Positions 7,746 to 15,305 of a stretch of DNA of 35,112 nucleotides are shown here, in pieces; the first letter of the stretch is position 1; each line of letters starts with the position of its first letter. This stretch comes from Oligoflexus sp. (GTDB lineage Bacteria > Bdellovibrionota_B > Oligoflexia > Oligoflexales > Oligoflexaceae): the NCBI RefSeq assembly GCF_035712445.1, contig NZ_DASTAT010000006.1, forward strand, positions 1 to 35,112. Reading direction: 5' to 3'. The translations under genes and the position numbers were made by a program. The notes beneath the pieces are model-generated. The model did not search any database. It was not told where the DNA came from and saw only the letters and a list, made by a program, of their open reading frames with translations.

Positions 7746-8375
7746 ATGAAGCTCTACGTGGATCCTATTACGGTGAATTGCCGTAAAGTGCTGGCAGGGT
7801 TCGAGCTGCTGGATATTGACTATCAGCCGGTCTTCGTTGACTTGCTTCATGCAGCTCTTCCCGTACTCGCTGATGGTGATCTGGTTCTTTTCGAACCGAA
7901 CGCCATCCTTCAGTATGCTGCAGAGAAAGCGCAGCGTTCAGCGTTCTATCCTGCAGATCGCACCACCCGCGCCGAGATTCGCCGCTGGATGCTGTGGGAA
8001 TCGTCGTCCTGGTACCCGAGCTGCTATATCCTGATGGTGGAAGGCTCGGTCAAACCTCGGCTCGGTCAGCCCGCGGATAAAAGAATACTTGCCGAGCAGG
8101 AGAAGAATTTTCATCGGCTCGCCCATACATTGGATGACTGTCTTAGTCGGCATCCTTATCTTTGCGGGGATCAGATGACGCTGGCTGATCTGGTGGTCGC
8201 GGCGCCTCTCTATCTGCATCCTTATCAAAAATTGCCCATAGAGCATCATCTGTATCTGGAACGCTGGCTGACGGAGAGTATGAGCTGTCTGCCCTGTTGG
8301 AATCCCGTGCGTGAGCGCGCCTCATCCCACGCGATGAGTCGCGAAGATATAACCATGGTTCTGTTTGATAATTGA
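7746..8375 (+). CDS. Glutathione S-transferase family protein
   Basis: A 209-residue cytoplasmic protein with an N-terminal thioredoxin-like domain (MKLYVDPITVNCRKV, then LPVLADGDLVLFEPNAILQYAA with the cis-Pro and the glutathione-contacting E-x-x-A-I region) and an all-helical C-terminal domain with the N-capping motif LTLADLVVAAPLY-like (MTLADLVVAAPLY). It is shorter than usual in the N-terminal domain: between VDLL and LPVLADGD the customary 15-20 residues (K..PEFL.LNPNG..) are missing, see findings. It is separated from the aldehyde dehydrogenase by 11 bases, so both are probably one operon for detoxification of electrophiles or aldehydes. Substrate not readable. Confidence 0.88.
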   Translation: MKLYVDPITVNCRKVLAGFELLDIDYQPVFVDLLHAALPVLADGDLVLFEPNAILQYAAEKAQRSAFYPADRTTRAEIRRWMLWESSSWYPSCYILMVEGSVKPRLGQPADKRILAEQEKNFHRLAHTLDDCLSRHPYLCGDQMTLADLVVAAPLYLHPYQKLPIEHHLYLERWLTESMSCLPCWNPVRERASSHAMSREDITMVLFDN

Positions 8376-8386
8376 AAGGATAAAGA

Positions 8387-9877
8387 ATGGGAATGATCGG
8401 AACAGTCAACGCAGCCGCTCGCAAATTTCTGAGTCAACCGCATCAGCTTTTGATCGATGGCCAATGGGTCGCTTCGGTCGGGGGGCAGAACTTTTCCGTG
8501 GAAAATCCCGCCAATGGAGATACGATCAGCCAGGTTGCAAAAGGTGAGGCTCCCGATGTCGACCTTGCTGTTCGCGCGGCCCGTGCGGCTTTCGAAGGGC
8601 CCTGGTCGAAGATTTCAGCCAGCGATCGCGGTCGTCTGCTTTGGAAGATCGCCGATCTGATCGAGCAGAACGCCGATGAGCTGGCCCAGCTGGAATCCTT
8701 GGACAATGGCAAACCCATGACCGTAGCGCGGGCTGCGGATGTACCGCTGGCTGCGGATATCTTCCGCTATATGGCGGGCTGGACCACGAAAATCGCGGGC
8801 AAGACCTTTCCCCTCTCGGTGCCGTATACCCCCGGTGCGGAATATTTTGCGTACACCAGCAAAGAACCTGTCGGTGTCGTGGGCCAGATCATACCCTGGA
8901 ATTTCCCGCTTTTGATGGCGTCGTGGAAACTGGCTCCGGCTTTGGCTGCTGGCTGCACCGTGATTTTGAAACCGGCGGAGCAAACACCTCTCACCGCTTT
9001 GCGTTTGGCTCAGCTGATCACCGAAGCGGGTCTGCCCAAGGGTGTGGTGAACGTCGTCACAGGCTTCGGTGATGCCGGTGCGCATCTCGCGCAGCATCCT
9101 TTGGTGGATAAGGTCGCCTTTACCGGCTCGACCGAAGTGGGGCGTTTGATCGTGGCCGCTGCGGCTGGCAACCTGAAAAAGGTTACGCTGGAGCTGGGTG
9201 GAAAATCGCCGAACATTATTTTTGATGATGCGGATCTGGATTTGGCGATTCCCGGCGCGGCGAATGCCATATTCTTTAATCATGGACAGTGCTGCTGCGC
9301 AGGTTCACGTCTTTTCATCCATGATAAAGTCTATGACAAAGTCCTGGATGGCATTGCGAAAATCGCTGGCTCCATTCAATTGGGTGAAGGGCTTGATCCC
9401 GCGACACAGATGGGACCTTTGGTTTCCCGGGAACAGCTCGATCGCGTGTGCTCCTATGTGAAGTCCGGTGTGGATGCCGGCGCGCGGGTCGTGGCGGGTG
9501 GTCAGAGTCTTGGGCGCTCGGGTTACTTCATGCAGCCGACCATCCTTGCGGATACGCGGAGTGATATGAAGGTCGTGCGCGAAGAAATCTTCGGGCCGGT
9601 GGTGGTGGCTCTTCGTTTTCATGATGACGAGGATCTGCTGCGCCAGGCGAATGATTCCGAGTATGGTCTGGCGGCCGGGATCTGGACGCGGGATGTGAAA
9701 AAAGCCCACCAGGTGAGCGCGCGCCTCAGAGCCGGCACGACCTGGATCAACTGCTACAATATCTTTGATGCGGCTTTGCCCTTCGGTGGCTATAAGCAGT
9801 CCGGTTGGGGGCGTGAGATGGGCGAGGAAGCGCTCAATCTTTATCTGGAAACCAAATCGGTTTGCCTTTTGAAATAG
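8387..9877 (+). CDS. NAD(P)-dependent aldehyde dehydrogenase
   Basis: A 496-residue class 1/2-type aldehyde dehydrogenase of normal length. Seen motifs: PWNFPLLM (cofactor-binding), FTGSTEVG (Rossmann-type Gly loop), LELGGKSP with the general-base Glu near residue 268, and GQCCCAGSR with the catalytic Cys near 302, then EEIFGPVV and FGGYKQSGWGRE. It oxidises aldehydes to acids; the closest flavour by motif is the phenylacetaldehyde/general aldehyde group but the substrate cannot be fixed. The start ATG follows AAAGGA and lies 11 bases after the GST gene, suggesting joint expression. A GC-rich hairpin follows. Confidence 0.93.
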   Translation: MGMIGTVNAAARKFLSQPHQLLIDGQWVASVGGQNFSVENPANGDTISQVAKGEAPDVDLAVRAARAAFEGPWSKISASDRGRLLWKIADLIEQNADELAQLESLDNGKPMTVARAADVPLAADIFRYMAGWTTKIAGKTFPLSVPYTPGAEYFAYTSKEPVGVVGQIIPWNFPLLMASWKLAPALAAGCTVILKPAEQTPLTALRLAQLITEAGLPKGVVNVVTGFGDAGAHLAQHPLVDKVAFTGSTEVGRLIVAAAAGNLKKVTLELGGKSPNIIFDDADLDLAIPGAANAIFFNHGQCCCAGSRLFIHDKVYDKVLDGIAKIAGSIQLGEGLDPATQMGPLVSREQLDRVCSYVKSGVDAGARVVAGGQSLGRSGYFMQPTILADTRSDMKVVREEIFGPVVVALRFHDDEDLLRQANDSEYGLAAGIWTRDVKKAHQVSARLRAGTTWINCYNIFDAALPFGGYKQSGWGREMGEEALNLYLETKSVCLLK

Positions 9878-9886
9878 TTCAACCGG

Positions 9887-9909
9887 GGCCCGGCTTTCAA
9901 GGCTGGGCC
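9887..9909 (+). terminator. Possible terminator after aldehyde dehydrogenase
   Basis: GGCCCGGC (9887-9894) pairs with GCTGGGCC (9902-9909) over 8 positions including one G-T, with a 7-base loop. The sequence after it is only moderately T-rich, so efficiency is uncertain. Confidence 0.4.
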
Positions 9910-10055
9910 TTGCCCGTTTCGTTTGGCGAATTGTGCTCAAGCTCCGGGAATTTGAGTAGACTTACCGATACATTAGCAAAAAAATCGAAGTCAAAACTTA
10001 CGGTAAACCACGATCAGGTCGATGAACGGGAGGTCACTGCGAAGGAGCGGCCTCA

Positions 10056-11516
10056 ATGGATGTTCAGAATTTGGAACGTCGTCGTCTGCGGATGGTCCTG
10101 GTGCTGGTCTGGCTTCTTTATCCCTTCTACTGCGCCTTTGGCTCCTATTTCCAGCTCTTCAACGCCAAATGGTGGATGATCATACCCTCGTCCGTGGTGG
10201 CCATGGCCCTTCTTTTTCTGGATATTCAGGGTAAAAGGGTGCTCGGGTCATTGCCGGTCTTTTTTTTCATCTCGGGCCTTTTATGCGGCTATCAGATTCT
10301 GGATTCCGCCTATCAGATGAAATTCACCGCAGCGGACACGCTTTCCATTATCACCGTGGGGGCCAGCTGGATGCTGGGGCAGGCGAGCTATCGCTGGGCT
10401 TTGGCCTTTGCCTTCAGCTTTCTCCTCATGATCGCCTCGTATATCTATGCGGCGCCGGCATTTCCCTTTGAACGCGCCTTTCTTTTGAACGGCATGGTGA
10501 CCGTGGATGTCGTCATCGCTGTTGTGCTTTATATTTACCGGCGTTCGCAGCAGGAAATGCTGCTGACCCGCAATATGATGAATAAGCAGAATCAGGAATC
10601 CGAGCAGCAGCTGGAAAACCTTCGGAATGTATCCGCTTCCCTGGCCAAGGGTCTTGATGTTTTCAAAAGAGCCATTGAAGAGGCGATGTCAGCGAGTGAG
10701 GAGATCAAGCAAACCACGCTGAACAACCAGAATCTGTCAGCCCGGTCGCGGGATATCGTCGGACGCTTTCAACTGCAGGCCGAACATGCGAGCCACGAGC
10801 AATCCGCGTTGCAAACAGCTGTCGCGGAGCTTGAAGGCGCGACTCATGACATTTCCGAACTCGCCGAGCACGGCAAGGCTGATATTGAGAATCTGCAGAC
10901 CGTGATGGCGGAAATCAAAGGCATCACCAGGATCGTGACCGATATCGTCCTGCAATCCAAGCTGCTGTCGTTCAACGCCTCGGTGGAAGCCGCCAGGGCC
11001 GGCGAACATGGTCGGGGTTTTTTGGTGGTCGCCGAGGAAGTCGGGAATCTGGCGGCTGCCAGTGATCGTGCGGCGAAATCCATTCATAGAATAGTCAGCG
11101 ACAACCAGGATCAGTTCGGAGCCATGACGGAGTTCCTGGATCATTCCCTGCACCAGCTGCGGACCCGGGTCGAAGGCTGCGTGACCAGCATTCGCAGTCG
11201 ATCGGCGAACGTGGAAGGCGTGTTCAAGGAGATCGTTCGCAACTCCAGCAGCATGTCGGATCAGCTTTCAGATCTGAACCGGGCTTTCGATGAAATCATG
11301 CAGGCCATCGAACAGATGGCACGCGCCATCAGTGATGTACAGAAAAACAGCTATGCGCTCGGTGATATGGCAGGCAAGACGCAGAACTCGACCCAGCGCA
11401 TCGCCTCTCAGCTCCAGTATAACAAGGATCGAGTTACGATTCTTTCCGCCTTCACCCACCCTCTCGATGAATCGCCCGCGGAAACCCTTGAAGAAGAAGA
11501 TATTCAGGCTGCTTGA
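10056..11516 (+). CDS. Methyl-accepting chemotaxis-type transducer, six-helix membrane domain
   Basis: A 486-residue protein. Residues about 10-165 form about six transmembrane helices with hardly any periplasmic domain, then a cytoplasmic coiled coil without an evident HAMP domain. The signalling hairpin is near residues 290-345: SKLLSFNASVEAARAGE followed by GRGFLVVAEEVGNLA. It corresponds to the conserved MCP tip (usually TNLLALNAAIEAARAGE, GRGFAVVA.EVR.LA), with unusual substitutions Ser-Lys, Ser-Phe and Gly for Arg. Such hairpins bind CheA and CheW. AAGGAG precedes the ATG by about 9 bases. The C-terminus ends in an acidic stretch (ETLEEEDIQAA), with no typical receptor-modification pentapeptide. 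No chemotaxis gene is nearby. Input may be lipid-phase or redox; this is inference. Confidence 0.85.
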   Translation: MDVQNLERRRLRMVLVLVWLLYPFYCAFGSYFQLFNAKWWMIIPSSVVAMALLFLDIQGKRVLGSLPVFFFISGLLCGYQILDSAYQMKFTAADTLSIITVGASWMLGQASYRWALAFAFSFLLMIASYIYAAPAFPFERAFLLNGMVTVDVVIAVVLYIYRRSQQEMLLTRNMMNKQNQESEQQLENLRNVSASLAKGLDVFKRAIEEAMSASEEIKQTTLNNQNLSARSRDIVGRFQLQAEHASHEQSALQTAVAELEGATHDISELAEHGKADIENLQTVMAEIKGITRIVTDIVLQSKLLSFNASVEAARAGEHGRGFLVVAEEVGNLAAASDRAAKSIHRIVSDNQDQFGAMTEFLDHSLHQLRTRVEGCVTSIRSRSANVEGVFKEIVRNSSSMSDQLSDLNRAFDEIMQAIEQMARAISDVQKNSYALGDMAGKTQNSTQRIASQLQYNKDRVTILSAFTHPLDESPAETLEEEDIQAA

Positions 11517-11685
11517 GCTGGAAGCCTGGCCAGGGACCCGTGCTGGAATTTTCATACAGCACCCCCTACACCCGTTTAAGACTGCTGTTGCTGAAACCAA
11601 ACAGCTTTTTCGTGTTTTGGGTGGCTTCGACCGCTCAGTTTACTCCCAATAGTGCTTTTTGACCGGAATGCAGCCTGCTCAGTTC

Positions 11686-11703
11686 TTGGCACGCATTCTG
11701 CTT
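11686..11703 (+). promoter_or_regulatory. Sigma-54 (RpoN) promoter
   Basis: TTGGCACGCATTCTGCTT matches the sigma-54 consensus TGGCACG-N4-TTGCT at every conserved base but one (CTGC instead of TTGC). The GG and GC are separated by 10 bases as required. It lies about 63 bases before the ATG of the OmpA-like gene, in a 249-base gap that holds no other gene. Transcription from it would need an enhancer-binding activator; its site has not been identified here. Confidence 0.65.
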
Positions 11704-11765
11704 ATATCTCCGTGCTCAGATTCGCTGGCAAGTGAATCGGAAAAAAATCAATGGAGGTAGTGAAT

Positions 11766-12389
11766 ATGAAAGCAGCCGTAAAATTAATCCTGGCATCAGG
11801 TTTGAGCCTTGGACTCGTCAGCCCAACTCTTCTTGCCGAAGAAGGCAAAGTGGAAAAAGCCGTCGAGAACGCTGCCAACAAAGTCGAGCAGGCCGTTGAA
11901 AATCTGAAGCAGGAAACCTACGACCTTGTTGATAAGGACATCACTTCGATTTCCTTTGCCAAAGGCAGCCATAAACTTTCCAAATCCGAACTCAGTACGA
12001 TCCGCGCCATGTACAAGGCCGTTCTCACGGATGATACCGTGGATAAAGTGATCGTGGCCGCATGGGCTGATGAGAAGATGCCAAGCGGCACCAAGCTGTC
12101 CGACGCCCAGGTTGATCTGGCCGAAAAGCGTGCGGATGCGATTGAAGGCGTGCTGAAAAAAATGGGCAATAAGAACGTCGACACCTACAACATGGCGAAA
12201 GACGCGACCTGGATCGGCAAGGTCTTTGAAACCCAGAACGCGGAAATCAAGGAAGCCATGAAAGGCAAGCCTGCTGATGACGCCGAAGCCAACCGTATCG
12301 CCCAGCTTCTCGAATCGAAAGGCGGCGTATCGAAGGCGGTTGTGATCATCAAGCGCCATGTGCCGGCTCGCAAAGCGGCAGCCAATTGA
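11766..12389 (+). CDS. OmpA-like periplasmic protein
   Basis: A 207-residue exported protein. The start at 11766 is chosen over an in-frame ATG 15 bases upstream because that ATG is part of the ribosome site GGAGG, and MKAAVKLILASGLSLG gives a proper signal peptide (cleavage near LLA-EE). After a short amphipathic helix rich in Val, Glu and Asn comes ISFAKGSHKLSKSEL and later LAEKRADAIEGVLKKMG, resembling the start and the R-A..V...L helix of OmpA-C/Pal peptidoglycan-binding domains, but the typical G-H-T-D strand is replaced by VIVAAWADEKMP. Peptidoglycan binding is therefore uncertain. A sigma-54 promoter lies in front. The C-terminus is basic (KRHVPARKAAAN). Confidence 0.7.
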   Translation: MKAAVKLILASGLSLGLVSPTLLAEEGKVEKAVENAANKVEQAVENLKQETYDLVDKDITSISFAKGSHKLSKSELSTIRAMYKAVLTDDTVDKVIVAAWADEKMPSGTKLSDAQVDLAEKRADAIEGVLKKMGNKNVDTYNMAKDATWIGKVFETQNAEIKEAMKGKPADDAEANRIAQLLESKGGVSKAVVIIKRHVPARKAAAN

Positions 12390-12463
12390 ATCAAGTCGAA
12401 AAGCGCCAACCCGGTGCTTCACTATTGGGTAACACACTAAGAACCACTTCAAGAGGAAAAATC

Positions 12464-13078
12464 ATGATCCGTAAAGCTGCATCCCTGATCGCCCTGTCCC
12501 TTCTCGTGCTCCCCGCCTGTGGTGACAAAGATGATGATAACAACGATAACGTCGTCGAAGAAATCCCCACGAACTACGTGGGTCTCTACAAGACCGATTG
12601 TATCGCGAACAGCGTGCTGGACCTCAGCCACACCATCCGTACGGTCGATATCCAGGCCGATGGTGGCTTCAGCCGCACTGAAGAATACTTCGGCAGCGAC
12701 AACTGCCAGGACAGCGGCTTGAAACTCCGCGTTGACGGCACTGTTCAAGAGAAAGGCGACCTGCCTGAGAACCCGCAGCTCGATATGCTGAACTTCTCGG
12801 TCAGCGACGTGTTCATCACTGTCAACAGCGATGCTCTGCGCGCGACACTGAACACCACCAAGTTCTGCGGTATCAGTGACTGGGCCGTTGGTCAGGAACG
12901 TGAAGTCTCGGGCGCTGACTGCCGTGGATTCACCATCAAGAAAGGCGACGTCGTTCAGGAAGTCGTGGATGACCGCGATGGTACACTCTACTTCGGCAAC
13001 AACTTTGCCCTGCTCCTCAACAAGACCGATGATCGTCCCACTGCCATCGACGAAAAAGTTCCCTATCACAAGCAATAA
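12464..13078 (+). CDS. Lipoprotein of unknown function
   Basis: A 204-residue lipoprotein starting MIRKAASLIALSLLVLPAC with lipobox LPAC, then a run of Asp and Asn (DKDDDNNDN). The start at 12464 is preceded by AGAGGAAAA; the open frame extends 26 codons upstream without a ribosome site. The mature domain has four or five Cys and beta-type sequence with SRTEEYFGSDNCQDSG and SGADCRGFTIKKGD, suggesting a small disulfide-bonded fold. No family is recognised. It lies 74 bases after the OmpA-like gene, with no clear terminator between them, and is followed by a strong terminator, so the two may form one sigma-54-driven unit. Confidence 0.72.
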   Translation: MIRKAASLIALSLLVLPACGDKDDDNNDNVVEEIPTNYVGLYKTDCIANSVLDLSHTIRTVDIQADGGFSRTEEYFGSDNCQDSGLKLRVDGTVQEKGDLPENPQLDMLNFSVSDVFITVNSDALRATLNTTKFCGISDWAVGQEREVSGADCRGFTIKKGDVVQEVVDDRDGTLYFGNNFALLLNKTDDRPTAIDEKVPYHKQ

Positions 13079-13123
13079 GGTTGTTCACCCTATCGAAAGA
13101 CACAAGCTGAACACTTGATGCCG

Positions 13124-13155
13124 GCCCTGATCTTCGGATCAGGGCTGCGTTTTTT
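13124..13155 (+). terminator. Rho-independent terminator
   Basis: A perfect 9-base stem GCCCTGATC / GATCAGGGC with the stable loop TTCG, followed by TGCGTTTTTT. It ends the lipoprotein gene at 13078. Confidence 0.9.
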
Positions 13156-13432
13156 GCCCCTGTCTTGCCGGAATTTCGCGCGGATATCATCCGCTTACCC
13201 ATGAATTTGGAAACCTTGCCCCCCTGCGACGCCCGCGCTGTTTTCAAAGCAGATAATTCCTTCGTTATTCCCGTGATTTAGAGCATTCGATACCGGGCAT
13301 AGCCCGCGAACTGTCAGCGGCTGACGCCTGCGGTGCCTGGCCGACCCTTGGATATCCTTGGACATTTTTTGTGGCGCGGGCCTTGTAGAAGGGAGTGCGT
13401 TGACAGTCACTCACTTCGAAAAGAGGTTTTGT
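13156..13432. other. Gene-free stretch, presumed promoter region of the Cys-repeat lipoprotein
   Basis: Between the terminator and the ATG at 13433 there is no coding region on either strand with a ribosome site and plausible composition. A TTGACA at 13400-13405 lacks a matching -10 box. Nothing else is recognised. Confidence 0.5.
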
Positions 13433-14083
13433 ATGTTGTCTCTGAAAAACGTGTTACCCGCTGCTGCTCTTCTGCTCCTTCTGAATGCCTGCGGTGCGGC
13501 CCCGACGGAAAATTCGCGCCAGGTGAACCAGACTCCAAAGACCGAGTCGACCCAAACGGGCCCGCAAGCGGAAGCGCCCTCGGCTCCGGGCGATGCAGCG
13601 GTTGCGCAGTCCGGCTATGTGCGCGTGGACGGCGCCGACGGCCAATCGGCTTTTGCCTGCTCCTATAGCATCAATGGCAAGACGGTCGCAGGCAAATCGC
13701 AGGAGGAATGCGAGCGTCTGAAAAAAGATTTCGAGAAAGCGGCCGGTTCGATCGGTGTTCCCGTTCCTCCCGCGATTCCTGCTCCCACGGTTCCTGCGGG
13801 CAGTGACAACCAGGTGGCCTGCGCGTTCAACATCAACGGCAAGCTCTATGAAGGCAAGTCTCAGGCGGAATGCGACAAGTTGAAAAAAGATCTGGGCATC
13901 ACCATGAACATTCCTACGATACCGGCTCCTGCGCCCGTGATTGTTCCGACTCCTGCTCCCGCGCCTGCACCGGGAACCAGCACCAACGTCGCCTGCGCCT
14001 TCAACATCAATGGCAAGCTTTATGAGGGGAAGTCCCAGGCTGAATGCGACAAGCTGAAAAAGGATCTTGGTTTGCAGTTTTGA
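13433..14083 (+). CDS. Lipoprotein with three Cys-bounded 28-residue repeats
   Basis: A 216-residue lipoprotein, starting MLSLKNVLPAAALLLLLNAC, lipobox LNAC. The start is set by AGAGG before the ATG; an upstream in-frame extension lacks a ribosome site. After a Thr/Gln/Pro-rich linker come three copies of a unit with the pattern C-x-F-x-INGK-x-x-x-GKSQ-x-EC-x-x-LKKD. Copies 2 and 3 are identical over 28 residues; copy 1 is diverged (SYSINGKTVAGKSQEECE). The copies are joined by linkers of Pro and Ala (PAPAPVIVPTPAPAPAPG). Each repeat has two Cys 18 residues apart, probably one disulfide. The function is unknown; a ligand-binding or peptidoglycan-spanning role is conceivable. Confidence 0.78.
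   Translation: MLSLKNVLPAAALLLLLNACGAAPTENSRQVNQTPKTESTQTGPQAEAPSAPGDAAVAQSGYVRVDGADGQSAFACSYSINGKTVAGKSQEECERLKKDFEKAAGSIGVPVPPAIPAPTVPAGSDNQVACAFNINGKLYEGKSQAECDKLKKDLGITMNIPTIPAPAPVIVPTPAPAPAPGTSTNVACAFNINGKLYEGKSQAECDKLKKDLGLQF
13652..14071 (+). repeat. Three in-gene repeats of 84 bases
   Basis: Units at 13652-13735, 13814-13897 and 13988-14071 encode the Cys-bounded repeat. Units 2 and 3 encode the same 28 residues but differ at 12 synonymous positions, so they are not a recent copy. Confidence 0.85.
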
Positions 14084-14129
14084 TCCTGCGTGGCATAATG
14101 TAACGATTCACCGTAAATAAAGTGAGTCC

Positions 14130-15284
14130 ATGAGCAAGGCATCAGGCAAAACCTGGAAGCGGGACCAGATCGAAGCGATCAAAACCCGCATAAGGCACGA
14201 GCTGGCTCCGTTCCAGTCGTCACTGGACCGTATTCCTTACCTCCTGAATCAGATCTCCCGCTCTGAGGAACAGGAGCCAGACCGCCTGATCTATGTCATG
14301 ACCCTGCTGAATACGCACGTGCGTGAAGGGGGTCTGACCGATCTTCAGGTGAAAGAACTCTTTCAGTTGGCCGAAGCCTTGCTCACGCTTCAGAACATCA
14401 AGCCCAAGTCTTCGTCGCTGGCCTTTCTTCTGGGTGAATTCCACATCCTGAAAGCCCAGCTGCACATGAACGACGGTGAGCCGCTCTTGGCCTGTATCGA
14501 GCAGCAGCTGGTCGAACATGTGTCCGGCGCGGAGCCTCCGGGAGGCAAGTCCTTCCAGTCCCTGTCCCTGGCTCGCATGAGTCTCCGCCTGGGCGAAGCC
14601 GAACTCGCCGTGACTTATATCGACCGTGCGCTTCAGCATGGGTTGGATCGCAGTTTCTTCGCTTATGCGCAGCTGATCAGGCTGCGCAGTTTACGTCTCG
14701 CGCATCGCGTGGATGAAGCCGACGCCGTCAGCGCCGAACTTCTGAAACAGGACCTCGACCCCAGGACCCAGCGCGAAATCCACTGGGAAAGCCTTTGCCG
14801 GCAGGTCTTTCGCACCGGCAGCATCGATGGCCTTATGGAGATGATGAATCCCCGGCGGGATTTCTACCAGGCCAGCTACATCCTCGAAAGTTTTTTCTGG
14901 ATCCGGGCGATTTCCGGGCTGCAGTGGATGGAGCATCTTCCGAAACTAAAATCACTCAGTCAGAAAAAGAATTTAAACTTTAAAGCCAACAGCGCCTATC
15001 ACCGCTGCGCCATCCATCTGGAACGGGCCTATGATAAGGATATTCCTTTGGCTCATCGCCTGATCCTGGTCAAGAAAACCCTGCAGGCGGTTCATACGCT
15101 TCCCGATATCGACAAGGTCCTCCTTGTTCATCTCGCGCTTCTGCGCTGGTTGATTCGCAGTCAATCGCGCGAGCTGGCCCGCTTTGTCTATTCGGAATAC
15201 GCGATCCTGAGTCTGCGGCTCAGCGGCACTCCGGACGCCCTGGGAATCGCGGCTGACCTGTCCCAGAAAACCTGGCAAAAATAA
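14130..15284 (+). CDS. Helical, TPR-like cytoplasmic protein of unknown function
   Basis: A 384-residue, all-helical, basic protein without signal peptide. Pairs of amphipathic helices recur, such as SLARMSLRLGEAELAVTYID and AQLIRLRSLRLAHRVDEADA, with the A-x-x-Y/A-x-x-A spacing of tetratricopeptide repeats, in the region from about residue 85 to 240. The N-terminus is Lys/Arg-rich (KASGKTWKRDQIEAIKTRIR). It probably binds another protein. The ATG follows AAGTGAG. It is 21 bases upstream of a lipoprotein gene, so both may be co-transcribed. No enzymatic motif is seen. Confidence 0.75.
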   Translation: MSKASGKTWKRDQIEAIKTRIRHELAPFQSSLDRIPYLLNQISRSEEQEPDRLIYVMTLLNTHVREGGLTDLQVKELFQLAEALLTLQNIKPKSSSLAFLLGEFHILKAQLHMNDGEPLLACIEQQLVEHVSGAEPPGGKSFQSLSLARMSLRLGEAELAVTYIDRALQHGLDRSFFAYAQLIRLRSLRLAHRVDEADAVSAELLKQDLDPRTQREIHWESLCRQVFRTGSIDGLMEMMNPRRDFYQASYILESFFWIRAISGLQWMEHLPKLKSLSQKKNLNFKANSAYHRCAIHLERAYDKDIPLAHRLILVKKTLQAVHTLPDIDKVLLVHLALLRWLIRSQSRELARFVYSEYAILSLRLSGTPDALGIAADLSQKTWQK

Positions 15285-15305
15285 GCCGATTCTCCGAGGA
15301 TACCC

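Noticed and set aside
12395..12420. Hairpin AAGCGCC/GGTGCTT as terminator between the OmpA-like and lipoprotein genes
   Set aside because: Has a G-T pair and no T-tract, so read-through is likely.
13400..13405. TTGACA as -35 box for the Cys-repeat lipoprotein
   Set aside because: No -10-like sequence 16-18 bases downstream; the position would place the start at the ribosome site.
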